64,000 nucleotides of DNA, from contig NZ_JACWIJ010000002.1 in NCBI RefSeq assembly GCF_017811175.1, positions 1,054,001 through 1,118,000 on the forward strand. The letters run 5' to 3'. This stretch comes from Melaminivora jejuensis. GTDB lineage: Bacteria; Pseudomonadota; Gammaproteobacteria; Burkholderiales; Burkholderiaceae_C. Position 1 is the stretch's first letter, and the number at the start of each line of letters is the position of its first letter. Below, in pieces: positions 41,137-50,085 of the stretch. The notes below the pieces were generated by a model. It saw only the letters and a program-made list of their open reading frames with translations, was not told the DNA's origin and made no database searches. A program made the translations under genes and the position numbers.

Positions 41137-42189
41137 TCAGGCGCGATGGTAGTCCCGCACGGCAGCGCGCAAGGCCTGCTGCGCGACCGGCGCCAGCACG
41201 CCCAGGCGCACATGGCCGGGCAGGCCGAAGGAGGCGCAGTCGCGCAGCTTGATGCCGCGTGCGCGCAGGTGCGCCAGCAGCGCGCCGGGTTCGCGCAGCA
41301 CCTCTTGCGGCAGGCGGGCGGTGAAGAAATTGGCCAGGCTGCCGGGCAGCACCTGCCAGCCCAGCGCCCGGCACAGGGCCAGTTGCTGCGCCTTCCAGTC
41401 CTGCAGTACGGGCAGCGATGCGGCCAGCCACTGCTGCGCGCCCTGCCCCGTCCAGGTGCTCAGGAGGGCCACGCCATCGGCCCCCACCGGCCACGACGGC
41501 GCCAGCGCGCGCAGGTGCTGCGCCGTGCCGTCGGCAACGGCGGTGAATGGGGCGATGGCGTAGGCAGCGCGCACGCCTGTCAGGCCCAGCGCCTTGTTGG
41601 GCGAATACATGCGCCAGATGCCGTCCGGCAGATCATGGGCCGGATAGTGCGCCGGGCCGGGTGGGTCGGATGGGCCGGGCGGCAGCAGCAGCGGCGCATA
41701 GGCGCAGTCCAGCACACGCCAGTCGGCGCCGGCTGCGCCGGCCTGCCAGGCGTCGAGCGCGCCATCGCGCCCGCCCAGCGGGCTGGCCGGCTCGCAGGCC
41801 CAGTGCAGGGCGGGCGCTGCAGCGTCGGACGGCGGTGCCTGCACGGCCAGGCCCCACAGCGCCGCAGCGCGCACGTAGTCGCCATAGCCATGCGCCGGCA
41901 CGACGGCCCGGCGCAGCCCGCTGCGCGCCGCCAGTGCGCTGATGCGGTGGATGAACTCGCTGGCGCTGGCGGCCAGCACGATGCGCTCGGGGGCCACCCC
42001 GTGGAAATCCGCCAGGGCAGCGCCCAGGGCGGTATAGGCCGGGTCGGGGTAGCGCGTGCGGTCGGCCTGCGCCAGCGCAGCCAGCGCCGCCGGGCAGGGG
42101 CCGCAGGCGTTGGCGTTGGTGGAGAAGTCATGCTGCGGCACGCCCAGCGCATCCGGGCCGCCATGCAGGGGTGTTGTGCTCACCACCAT
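41137..42189 (-). CDS. cobD: L-threonine-O-3-phosphate decarboxylase (cobalamin side arm)
   Basis: PLP enzyme that makes (R)-1-amino-2-propanol phosphate for the nucleotide loop of cobalamin. 350 residues. Opening HGGPDALGVPQHDFSTNANA and the Schiff-base Lys in MYSPNKALGLTGVRAAY are characteristic (the gene is called cobC in Pseudomonas nomenclature). Its first codons overlap the last ten of cbiB (42180-42189), which in turn are written by a dispersed repeat. cobQ follows on the same strand. Confidence 0.9.
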   Translation of the reverse strand: MVVSTTPLHGGPDALGVPQHDFSTNANACGPCPAALAALAQADRTRYPDPAYTALGAALADFHGVAPERIVLAASASEFIHRISALAARSGLRRAVVPAHGYGDYVRAAALWGLAVQAPPSDAAAPALHWACEPASPLGGRDGALDAWQAGAAGADWRVLDCAYAPLLLPPGPSDPPGPAHYPAHDLPDGIWRMYSPNKALGLTGVRAAYAIAPFTAVADGTAQHLRALAPSWPVGADGVALLSTWTGQGAQQWLAASLPVLQDWKAQQLALCRALGWQVLPGSLANFFTARLPQEVLREPGALLAHLRARGIKLRDCASFGLPGHVRLGVLAPVAQQALRAAVRDYHRA

Positions 42190-43220
42190 TCCTTCATTGA
42201 AATATCAAAAATCATAGCTGCTAGCGCAATCCCAGCAAGGGCTAGAACCGCTTTTCGTGCAAAAAATACGGCCTGCGCCACATGCCCGTCCTGCGGCGCG
42301 CAACCCGCCGGGTTGAGCACATAGACGCCTGGCTTGCCCAGCCGCACGCCCAGCAATTGCGCCATGACGCCCATGGGCCAGCCGCTGTTGGGCGACGGCG
42401 TGGTGCTGGCATCGCGGCGCAGTTGGGCCAGCGCCAGGCGCTGCCCGCCACCGGCCAGGCCCGCCAGCCACAGCAGCGCTGCCGTCAGGCGCGCCGGCAG
42501 CCAGCTCAGGACATCATCGGCATGTGCTGCCCACTTGCCAGCCCACTGCCAATGCCGCCGCTCGGCACCGGCGCCGCGCCAGCCGGGGTAGCCCCACATG
42601 GCATCGGCCGTGTTGGCCAGGCGGTACAGCGCCGCACCGGGCAGGCCCAGCAGGGCGAACCAAAAAAGCGGCGCGACCACCGAGTCGCAGAGGTTTTCCG
42701 CCAGGGTCTCGATGGCGCTCTCGCGCACCTGGGCGGCGTCGAGCTGCGCGGTGTCGCGGCTGACCAGCCAGGACAGGCGCTCGCGCCCGGCGGCCAGCGA
42801 CTGCGCCAGCGCCGCCTGCACGGCCAGCACCTCGGCGCGCAACATGCGCCAGGCCAGCAGCGGCTTGAGCACGACGCCCAGCGCCAGCGCCGCCGCCCAG
42901 CCAGGCAGATAGCGCAGAAGGCTCCATTGCAGCATCCAGGCTACTATGCAAACCATAGCTGCCAGCGCAAGCCAGACAAGGGCTGCAAGCCAAAATGTCT
43001 TGTAATCGTGCGAGCGCTCCTGCGCTGGCGCCAGGCGCGCCCCGCAGGCGCCCAGCGCCCGGCCCATCCAGACCACGGGGTGCAGCCGCACGGGCGGCTC
43101 GCCCCACAGCGCATCGATGGCCAGGGCCACCAGCAGCGCGCCCGCCAGCAGTGCCGGCGTGCTGCCAGCGGTCTGGGCCGCTCCGGCAAGGCTGCCCAGC
43201 GATGCCAGCCAGGTGTTCAT
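42180..43220 (-). CDS. cbiB: Adenosylcobinamide-phosphate synthase
   Basis: Membrane enzyme that attaches aminopropanol phosphate to adenosylcobyric acid. 346 residues. Seen: IDALWGEPPVRLHPVVWMGR, the conserved RESAIETLAENLCDSVVAPLFW, and SPNSGWPMGVMAQLLGVRLGKPGVY. Two copies of the dispersed repeat lie inside it: one (42941-42997) writes part of a transmembrane helix (FWLAALVWLALAAMVCIVAW) and one (42201-42255) writes the C-terminus (AGIALAAMIFDISMKEWW). Both keep the frame and are hydrophobic when read in it. The start overlaps the LysR gene by 4 bases. Confidence 0.92.
   Translation of the reverse strand: MNTWLASLGSLAGAAQTAGSTPALLAGALLVALAIDALWGEPPVRLHPVVWMGRALGACGARLAPAQERSHDYKTFWLAALVWLALAAMVCIVAWMLQWSLLRYLPGWAAALALGVVLKPLLAWRMLRAEVLAVQAALAQSLAAGRERLSWLVSRDTAQLDAAQVRESAIETLAENLCDSVVAPLFWFALLGLPGAALYRLANTADAMWGYPGWRGAGAERRHWQWAGKWAAHADDVLSWLPARLTAALLWLAGLAGGGQRLALAQLRRDASTTPSPNSGWPMGVMAQLLGVRLGKPGVYVLNPAGCAPQDGHVAQAVFFARKAVLALAGIALAAMIFDISMKEWW
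42201..42255 (-). repeat. Dispersed repeat, copy 10, inside the cbiB 3' end
   Basis: The reverse strand reads AGCCCTTGCTGGGATTGCGC, then TAGCAGCTATGATTTTTGAT. It encodes the last residues of CbiB and ends just before the cobD start. Confidence 0.8.
42941..42997 (-). repeat. Dispersed repeat, copy 11, inside cbiB
   Basis: The reverse strand reads GCAGCCCTTGTCTGGCTTGC, then GCTGGCAGCTATGGTTTGCA. It is entirely within coding sequence, in a transmembrane segment. Confidence 0.8.
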
Positions 43221-44131
43221 GGCAACTCCCCGGCACCAGCGCATTCCAGCACCAACCAGTCGCGAAACGCCGTGACCAGCGGCGTCTGCGCCCGCGCCTC
43301 GGGATAGACCAGGTAGTAGGCATCGCCACTGACCAGCGTGTCGGCAAACAACTCCACCAGGGCGCCGCTGGCCAGCTCTTGCTCGATCAGAAAGCGCGGC
43401 AGCAGCGCAGCGCCCATGCCGCAGGCGGCGGCCTGGGCAATCATGGCGAAGTGCTCGAAGTGCGGGCCGCGCAGGGCCGCATTGGTCTCGATGCCCAATT
43501 GCTCGAACCACTCGGCCCACTGCGCTGGCCGCGTGCTTTGCTGCAGCAGCACCACGCGCGCCAGATCCTGTGGCTGCCCGATGCCGTGCGCGTCGCGCAG
43601 CGCCGGGCTGGCCACGGCCACGGCCTGCTCGTGCATCAGGAACTCGCATACCGCCCCGGCCCAGGTCGGCGCGCCGAAGTGAATGGCGGCGTCGAAGGGC
43701 GTGCCGGCAAAGTCGAACGGCTCGGAACGCGCCGCCAGGTTGACCGTGGCCTGCGGATGCCGCGCCTGGAAGCGCGGCAGGCGCGGCACCAGCCAGCGCG
43801 TGCCCAGCGTGGGCAGCACGGCCAGGTTCAGCAGCCCGCCGGCGTGTGAGAACGCCATGGCCTTTTGCGTGCTGGCCGACAGCTGCTGCAGCACGGCGCG
43901 CACGTCAGCGGCATAGACGCGGCCCGCATCGGTCAGCACGATGCGCTGGCGCACGCGGTGAAACAGCGCCATGCCCAGGCGCTGCTCCAATTGCCGGATC
44001 TGGCGCGAGACAGCGCTTTGCGTCAGGTGCAGCTCATCGGCAGCGCGCGAGATGCTGGCCTGGCGCGCGGCGGCCTCGAAGGCCAGCAGGTCGCTGATGG
44101 GCGGCAGAAAGTTCTTGCGAAAACTGTTCAT
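43217..44131 (-). CDS. LysR-family transcriptional regulator (GcvA-like)
   Basis: 304 residues from MNSFRKNFLPPISDLLAFEA. The HTH is AARQASISRAADELHLTQSAVSRQIRQLE, followed by a type-2 periplasmic-binding-like effector domain. The PPISDLLAFEAAARQ start resembles GcvA/AmpR relatives. It is divergent from the amino-acid-binding protein at 44344, its probable target, although its 4-base overlap with cbiB puts it in the same transcription unit as the cobalamin genes. Effector unknown. Confidence 0.9.
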   Translation of the reverse strand: MNSFRKNFLPPISDLLAFEAAARQASISRAADELHLTQSAVSRQIRQLEQRLGMALFHRVRQRIVLTDAGRVYAADVRAVLQQLSASTQKAMAFSHAGGLLNLAVLPTLGTRWLVPRLPRFQARHPQATVNLAARSEPFDFAGTPFDAAIHFGAPTWAGAVCEFLMHEQAVAVASPALRDAHGIGQPQDLARVVLLQQSTRPAQWAEWFEQLGIETNAALRGPHFEHFAMIAQAAACGMGAALLPRFLIEQELASGALVELFADTLVSGDAYYLVYPEARAQTPLVTAFRDWLVLECAGAGELP

Positions 44132-44343
44132 GCAGGAAAGGAATGATGCTGGCGAAGTCAGTGCCGTGAGACAGAACAATCGCCCCTTGTCAAGCCCGGC
44201 AAAACCCGGTCGAGAGGTCTCAATTCTGACCGGGTTCATTCGCTGTGCGCATGAAGTCGTTCCGCATTTTTGCTATCCACAGGTGCCAGGCCGGGCGATA
44301 GTGTGTATCGCAAGGCAGAACAACCATTCAAGGAGACGCAAGC

Positions 44344-45303
44344 ATGACCTTCTGGCACCAGACCTGGCACAGGAAAGCGGCCTCGTTTTCGCTTTCCACG
44401 GCTTCCTCGGCCTTTTCAGGGGCGGCGCTGGCGCTGCTGTGCGCCGCCGTGGTGCCGGCTGCGCAGGCACAGGCCCCTTCAGCCACCTTCGACAAGATCA
44501 AGTCCAGCGGCAAGGTCGTGCTGGGCGTGCGCGAGACCTCTCCGCCCATGGCCTATGCCCTGGGCGCCAACGACAAGTATGTCGGCTACCACGTCGAGCT
44601 GTGCGAGCGGGTGCTCCAGGACATCGCACCCGCCGCGAAGCTGGAATACATGGCCATCACGGCACAAAGCACCATGCCGCTGGTCAGCAACGGCACGGTG
44701 GACATCGGCTGCGGCCCCACGACCAACAACCTGGCGCGCCAGCAGCAGGTGGCCTTTGCCGTGACCAGCTATGTCAGCGAGGTGCGCATGGCCGTGCGCA
44801 GCGACTCGGACTTGAAGTCCATCAGCCAGCTGGGCGGGCGCACGGTGGCCGCCTCCACCGGCACCACGGCCGTGCAGCTGCTGCGCAAGCAAGAGCGCGT
44901 GGTCGGCGCGCCCATCAAGACGGTGCTGGGCAAGGATCACCACGAGAGTTTCATGCTGCTCGAGTCGGGCCGGGTCGATGCCTTTGTGCTGGACGACAAC
45001 ATCCTGGCCGGCGTCATCGCCAACTCCAAGGATCCGGGCGCCTTTCGCATCGTCGGCGAGCCGCTGGGCGCGGAGCCGATCGCGCTGCTGTTTCGCAAGG
45101 ACGACCCGGTCTTCAAGGCGGCGGTCGATGGCGCCATCACGCGCCTGATGCAGTCGGGCGAGATGGAAAAGCTCTACACCAAGTGGTTCGTGCAGCCCAT
45201 CCCGCCCAAGAACGTCAGCCTGAACCTGCCGCTGGGCAACACCTTGCGTCAGCTGTTCGCCAACCCCAACGACAAGCCGCTGGAGTCCTACCAGCAGCCT
45301 TGA
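44344..45303 (+). CDS. Periplasmic amino-acid-binding protein (GltI-like) without neighbouring permeases
   Basis: 319 residues, with a signal peptide ending near AVVPAAQAQAPSA. Family features: GKVVLGVRETSPPMAY, GYHVELCERVLQ, and GCGPTTNNLARQQQVAFAV, the last typical of glutamate/aspartate-binding proteins. No ABC permease or ATPase is adjacent; a ThDP enzyme follows after 19 bases. It may feed a transporter encoded elsewhere or act as a sensor. It is divergent from the LysR gene, which probably controls it. Confidence 0.88.
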   Translation: MTFWHQTWHRKAASFSLSTASSAFSGAALALLCAAVVPAAQAQAPSATFDKIKSSGKVVLGVRETSPPMAYALGANDKYVGYHVELCERVLQDIAPAAKLEYMAITAQSTMPLVSNGTVDIGCGPTTNNLARQQQVAFAVTSYVSEVRMAVRSDSDLKSISQLGGRTVAASTGTTAVQLLRKQERVVGAPIKTVLGKDHHESFMLLESGRVDAFVLDDNILAGVIANSKDPGAFRIVGEPLGAEPIALLFRKDDPVFKAAVDGAITRLMQSGEMEKLYTKWFVQPIPPKNVSLNLPLGNTLRQLFANPNDKPLESYQQP

Positions 45304-45322
45304 TGCCTTCTGGCCCGCCGTC

Positions 45323-47020
45323 ATGACCATCCCAACCCCTACCCCTCCTTCCTCCCGCACCGGCGGCCAGATCCTGGTGCGCCAGCTCCTGGCCCACGGC
45401 GTGCAGCAGCTGTTTTGCGTGCCGGGCGAGAGTTATCTGGCCGTGCTCGATGCACTGCACGATGCCGACATTGCCGTCACCGTCTGCCGCCAGGAGGGCG
45501 GCGCCGCCATGATGGCCGAGGCGCAGGGCAAGCTGACCGGGCAGCCGGGCATTTGCTTCGTGACGCGCGGGCCGGGGGCGTCCAATGCTTCCGCCGGCAT
45601 CCACATTGCGCAGCAGGATTCGACACCGCTGATCCTGTTCGTCGGTCAGGTGGCACGCGGGGCCAAGGGGCGCGAGGCCTTCCAGGAGCTGGACTACCGC
45701 GCCGTCTTCGGCACCATGGCCAAGTGGGTGGTGGACATCGACGACCCGGCGCGGCTGCCGGAGCTGGTCTCGCGCGCCTTCCACGTCGCCACCTCGGGCC
45801 GGCCTGGGCCGGTGGTGGTGGCCTTGCCCGAGGACATGCTGACCGCCAGCGCCAGCGTGGCCGACGCCCTGCCCTACCAGGTCAGCGAAACCCACCCCGG
45901 CGCCGCAGCCCTGCAGGAGCTGCACGGACGCCTGCAGGCCGCCCGCCAGCCCGTGTTCATCCTGGGCGGCAGCCGCTGGAGCGAAGCGGCCGTGCGCGAT
46001 GTGGCGGATTTTGCCGAGCGCTGGCAGGTGCCGGTGTATTGCTCCTTCCGCCGCCAGATGCTGCTGCCGGCCAGCCACGACTGCTACGCAGGCGACCTGG
46101 GCCTGGGCGTCAACCCCCGGGTGCTGGCGCGCATCAGGGACAGCGACCTGGTCGTGCTGCTGGGCGGGCGGCTGTCGGAAGTGCCGTCACAGGGCTATGA
46201 GCTGCTGGACATCCCCAACCCAGTGCAGCCGCTGGTGCATGTCCACGCCGATGCCGACGAGCTGGGCCGGCTGTACCGCCCGGCGCAGGCCATCCACGCC
46301 ACCCCCGTGGCCATGACACGTGCGCTGGCGCAACTGCCGGCCCCATCAGCCACCCCGCGCTGGCTGGAACACACCCGCGCCGCGCGCGCCGAATACCTGG
46401 CCTGGAGCGACCCGGCGCCCATTCGCATCCCGGGCGAGCTGCAGATGGGCCAGGTCATGCAGCACCTCAGGGCCGTGCTGCCGCCGGACGTCATCGTGTG
46501 CAATGGCGCCGGCAACTTTGCCACCTGGGTACACCGCTTCTGGCACTTCGAGTGCTACGCCAGCCAGTTGGCGCCAGCCAGCGGCTCCATGGGCTATGGC
46601 CTGCCGGCGGGTGTCGGCGCCAAGCGCCTGTGGCCGCAGCGCGAGGTGGTGGTGTTTGCCGGCGACGGCGATTTTCTGATGCACGGCCAGGAGTTCGCCA
46701 CTGCCGTGCAGTACGGCCTGCCGCTGGTAGTCATCGTGCTGGACAACGCCATGTACGGCACCATCCGTATGCACCAGGAGCGCGAGTACCCGGGCCGCGT
46801 CAGTGCCACCAGCCTACGCAACCCGGACTTCAGGGCCTACGCCCAGGCCTTCGGCGGCCACGGCGAGCGCGTCGAGCGCACCGAGGAGTTCGCCCCGGCC
46901 CTGGCGCGCGCACGCGCCAGCGGCCTGCCGGCCCTGCTGCACTGCCTGATCGACCCGCAGGCCATCACGCCCGGCAGCACGCTCGACGGTATCCGGGCAG
47001 CGGCGCTGGCCCAGAGCTGA
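45323..47020 (+). CDS. Thiamine-diphosphate-dependent enzyme (acetolactate synthase-like)
   Basis: 565 residues in three ThDP domains. The cofactor-activating Glu is in VCRQEGGAAMMAEAQGKLTG. The central FAD/nucleotide-like domain follows. The ThDP-Mg motif is GDGDFLMHGQEFATAVQYGLP ending at VIVLDN. A separate small regulatory subunit (IlvN) is absent, so it is probably catabolic or a 2-oxo-acid decarboxylase/carboligase rather than the biosynthetic acetolactate synthase. Co-transcription with the amino-acid-binding protein suggests an amino-acid-derived substrate. The reaction cannot be fixed from sequence. Confidence 0.82.
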   Translation: MTIPTPTPPSSRTGGQILVRQLLAHGVQQLFCVPGESYLAVLDALHDADIAVTVCRQEGGAAMMAEAQGKLTGQPGICFVTRGPGASNASAGIHIAQQDSTPLILFVGQVARGAKGREAFQELDYRAVFGTMAKWVVDIDDPARLPELVSRAFHVATSGRPGPVVVALPEDMLTASASVADALPYQVSETHPGAAALQELHGRLQAARQPVFILGGSRWSEAAVRDVADFAERWQVPVYCSFRRQMLLPASHDCYAGDLGLGVNPRVLARIRDSDLVVLLGGRLSEVPSQGYELLDIPNPVQPLVHVHADADELGRLYRPAQAIHATPVAMTRALAQLPAPSATPRWLEHTRAARAEYLAWSDPAPIRIPGELQMGQVMQHLRAVLPPDVIVCNGAGNFATWVHRFWHFECYASQLAPASGSMGYGLPAGVGAKRLWPQREVVVFAGDGDFLMHGQEFATAVQYGLPLVVIVLDNAMYGTIRMHQEREYPGRVSATSLRNPDFRAYAQAFGGHGERVERTEEFAPALARARASGLPALLHCLIDPQAITPGSTLDGIRAAALAQS

Positions 47021-47113
47021 GTTGCCCCGCATGGCAGCGCTGCCGAGTTTTTTGGGTTTCCTGGAGCTGCATTAGCAAAATCGGCCGAAATCATGGCTAC
47101 AATGGCCGGCTTC

Positions 47114-47205
<92 letters not shown>

Positions 47206-47211
47206 TATATG

Positions 47212-47246
47212 AGCCCAAGTGATTGATTCACTTGGGCTTTTTTTTT
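47212..47246 (+). terminator. Strong intrinsic terminator behind tRNA-Ser
   Basis: AGCCCAAGTGA and TCACTTGGGCT form a perfect 11-bp stem around a 5-base loop, followed by a run of nine Ts (47238-47246). It ends tRNA-Ser transcription 8 bases after the CCA. Confidence 0.93.
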
Positions 47247-47501
47247 GGGTTTTTTCTCTACCCACGTTTTTACCCACGTCGAAAACGTCGGTAGCAGCGG
47301 ACGTCCAGCACGGTTCAACGGGGTCGCATCCCCCTTCGAACGCACGAGCCTGAAGCCTTGTCTGCCATGAGCAGCGCCCACGCTGGAGATCGGCAAGTGC
47401 CAGGCTGCCTGAACTCTGCTGCGATGAGCTGCCTCCTCGTGCCGCCATGGATGGCCCAAGCCAGCCTCTTGCCGAAAGAGGAGCCTATCCGGTCGTCTTT
47501 T

Positions 47502-47523
47502 GACCGGCCAAATTTGGCCGGTC
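47502..47523. repeat. Palindrome ACCGGCCAAATTTGGCCGGT, copy 1 (isolated, left side)
   Basis: Perfect 22-bp palindrome: the 20-base core plus flanking G/C. Seven copies exist in this window and none lies outside 47.5-54.5 kb. Its flanks read on the reverse strand as GCG before and AAAAGACG after, so this copy is inverted relative to copies 3, 5 and 6. Confidence 0.9.
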
Positions 47524-47691
47524 GCTTGGCTGCGATCGCTTCAGCAAGTCGCCCAGCCACTGTCGGCTTCATACATCAGCCTCGCACATCAGCATTGCTT
47601 GCTTCGGCTGGTGTGGCATATACTTCCGCGCGTTGCGCCTCTCTCTTTTGGCTTCGATGTTGAAGCTCGTCCGCAGAAAAGAGAGAGCACC

Positions 47692-48222
47692 ATGCACACC
47701 AACGCGACCTCCCCCATCCACGCCCTGCTGGGCCTGCCAGAAATCGGCTCCCAGGGCATCGAGCGCAGCGTCATCTTCCCCCTGCTCCCGGCAGCCGCCC
47801 AGACAGCCATCCGCAGGGCCACCAGCGAGGCCGACAAGCGCCAACTGGCAGCTCAGGCAGGCGACGCCCTGCCCGTCATCCTGGAGATGTACGAGGACTG
47901 CGTCATCCAGCCACAGCAGCGCCGCAGCGCTGGCTTGGCCTTCCCCACCTTCGCAGACTTGGGAAATTTCTTCTTGCCCGGTGTGCTGCACACGCACGAC
48001 CGCTCATGGCTGCGTGTCGGCCAGCAAATCACAGCCATCGAAGTCACCCAGGAGTCCTCGCCTGCCCAGGGCTGGCAAGTCCTCGTTCGCTACGCAGACG
48101 GCGAACAACGCCTGGCTGCCGGCAGTGGCGGTGAAAGTTGTTTTTCCTCCTGCGCCGACGCAATGGAGCTCGCACAACACATCAGAACTGCGGCATTCAT
48201 TCTGGGCAACCTGATCGACTGA
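47692..48222 (+). CDS. Hypothetical protein behind tRNA-Ser
   Basis: 176 residues from MHTNATSPIHALLGLPEIGS, preceded by AAGAGAGAGCACC. No signal peptide or membrane segment. The middle part (LPVILEMYEDCVIQPQQR) and the repeated use of Gln/Ala suggest a soluble alpha/beta protein. Codon use is G+C-rich but less biased than the core genes. No family is recognised. It is the first gene of the accessory segment bounded by palindrome copies 1 and 2. Confidence 0.65.
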   Translation: MHTNATSPIHALLGLPEIGSQGIERSVIFPLLPAAAQTAIRRATSEADKRQLAAQAGDALPVILEMYEDCVIQPQQRRSAGLAFPTFADLGNFFLPGVLHTHDRSWLRVGQQITAIEVTQESSPAQGWQVLVRYADGEQRLAAGSGGESCFSSCADAMELAQHIRTAAFILGNLID

Positions 48223-48687
48223 AAAAAGCGCAAGCCTGCCGTGAGCCCGGCGCTTCCTATCTTGCGGGTAGCTGCCGGGCACGTTCACTTGAGCAGCCAA
48301 GATGCTGTTGAAGGTGGCTCGGTCATCCAGGCGTGGACGCTGTCTTAGGCGAGGGCCGGGCAGCAAACACCTGCGGCTCCAGTTTCTCCCAAGGCTTTTG
48401 GCCCATCAGGGAAGTGTTTCATCAGGAAGGGATCTGCACGGGATATTCCTGTAGCAGAGTTTATTGCCGAACCTAGCCTGTACCCAAAGAAGCAAAGCGC
48501 ATTGAATAGCTGGCAAACAGCGCATACACCTCTTTACTGGCGCAAGAAAAACAAAATTGCCGACTGCCTCGGCAGACTGCTGCCAAGCCATCCTCGGACT
48601 ACGCTTGACTGAGAGATTATTCATGGGATATTGAATTGAACCAATCGGAGCAGACGGTCTGCTCAATTGGCTCACATAGGAGAACCC
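48223..48687. other. 465-bp non-coding stretch
   Basis: No convincing gene on either strand. TTGACT at 48605-48610 with ATATTG 17 bases on is a weak sigma70 candidate for the gene at 48688. No terminator with a clear T-tract is seen behind the gene at 48222. Confidence 0.4.
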
Positions 48688-49386
48688 ATGAAAGACTGTA
48701 CCAACCACCAAGAAGATAGCTCTTCAGGCCAATACTCCGAGGCAGACGTGGCTACAGGCTGCATCACCTTGGCAAAAGCTCTTGTCCAGCTTAACGTTCA
48801 GCTGGGCAAGACACTGCTGCTCGAAGTGATGTATGCTGAAAATTTCCCCGATTACGGGGTCTTGCAAAAGACTCTTCTCGCCGAGCATCTCAAGACTGAT
48901 CGGTTGCGACTGCAATTGCTGGATTTGAGGATCAAGGCAGCGCTTGACTTGGCTACTCGGGTGAAGGTGCTGTTCAGGCAAGCGCCCGATGCTCATGTTC
49001 TGAATGAAGAAGTCGTTCAGTTGCTTTTGACGGATATGGAGAGAGTGGGGTTTCACTGGAAGGGGCAGATCAGCCTGGATCGTTGGGCCGCAGATACTGA
49101 TGCGATCGTGCGCCAATGGCAACGAGAGCGCAGAACACTGGAGGCCAGAATCAGCGAAAAACAGGAAACCTCTGAGTTGATGGCCCTTCAGCAGGAAATA
49201 GTAGAGGTGCTGACCCTGGGTGCCAATCATTTGCATACCCATCTGTCCGCCATGGAGTCAACCGACCCCTGCAAGGCGCAGATCCTGGAGGGTCTGGAGG
49301 TCAATGCCCGCAAGCCTCTGACGACCAGTTGGCAATGGATGTTCAGCAACAGTGACTTCCAGGAGTTTGTCCAACAGTCTTGCTGA
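48688..49386 (+). CDS. Hypothetical helical protein
   Basis: 232 residues from MKDCTNHQEDSSSGQYSEAD with a TAGGAGA site. Mostly helical with leucine-rich stretches (LAKALVQLNVQLGKTLLLEV) and a charged likely coiled-coil (QWQRERRTLEARISEKQETS). No membrane segment and no known motif. Its place before alpA, the helicase and rep suggests an accessory plasmid or island function, for instance regulation or partitioning, but nothing in the sequence shows it. Confidence 0.65.
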   Translation: MKDCTNHQEDSSSGQYSEADVATGCITLAKALVQLNVQLGKTLLLEVMYAENFPDYGVLQKTLLAEHLKTDRLRLQLLDLRIKAALDLATRVKVLFRQAPDAHVLNEEVVQLLLTDMERVGFHWKGQISLDRWAADTDAIVRQWQRERRTLEARISEKQETSELMALQQEIVEVLTLGANHLHTHLSAMESTDPCKAQILEGLEVNARKPLTTSWQWMFSNSDFQEFVQQSC

Positions 49387-49656
49387 GGCAGCAGATAGTG
49401 GCGAAAGAGCCTGGGCCTTGAAGGCTCCGGCTCTCGCCTAACGACAGGTTGCGCTACTGAATGTTGATACCCAACGCGTGTTATTTGCTTCCAGAGCCGT
49501 TCGTGGAGTGCTTACCATGCTCACATGGATTCATGGACGTACCGATTGAATCCATGGTGTTTCCGGCTCACGCCTATGCACTGCCAATCGACTGTACGCA
49601 GCACGCGGGTGGCACCGGATCTTCTTCGATCTTTGCTTTTGTTGAAGGGTATATCT

Positions 49657-49878
49657 ATGTCTGTAATGCTTGGTATGAGCAACACAATGTACCAAGAGCG
49701 TCGTCTGCTGCGCTTGAGGTCGGTTTTGGAGATGACAGGCTTGGGGCGCAGCAGTCTCTATAAGATGATCAAGGAGCAAAAATTTCCGCGCCCGGTGCAA
49801 ATTGGCGCACGATCAGTCGCTTGGGACAGCACCGCAGTGGCAACTTGGATGCAAGAACGCATCAGTGGAAAATTGTGA
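49657..49878 (+). CDS. AlpA-family helix-turn-helix regulator
   Basis: 73 residues from the ATG that gives MSVMLGMSNTMYQERRLLRL; an alternative start lies at MYQERR. The core RLRSVLEMTGLGRSSLYKMI plus KEQKFPRPVQIGARSVAWDS is the AlpA/excisionase-like winged fold. AlpA proteins in P4-like islands activate the integrase or act as excision factors. Here no integrase is beside it, so its target may lie elsewhere or be lost. It lies 207 bases upstream of the helicase gene. Confidence 0.88.
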   Translation: MSVMLGMSNTMYQERRLLRLRSVLEMTGLGRSSLYKMIKEQKFPRPVQIGARSVAWDSTAVATWMQERISGKL

Positions 49879-50085
49879 TCTACCGGAGAAGGCTCAAAGC
49901 CTTCTCTGTGAAATCTGAAGCCGTTGTACTTCAAGATCAATCACGCCATCGTCATCGCACAAATCCTCACCGACGTGTGCCTGGGTGCTCGGTGGCTCCA
50001 TCCGCTTTCCAATAGGCAGGCCTTGGGAGTTAGATGATGGGCTTGAGGTGCGGTACACGTATGGTTTTACCTCTGTAGTTGCAAC

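Noticed and set aside
44132..44343. Cobalamin riboswitch upstream of the cobalamin genes
   Set aside because: No B12-box-like GCCACTG element or conserved core is seen either here or in 36937-37058.
45323..47020. Biosynthetic acetolactate synthase (IlvB)
   Set aside because: No IlvN-type small subunit or ilvC follows, and the gene is paired with an amino-acid-binding protein; only the ThDP-enzyme family is claimed.
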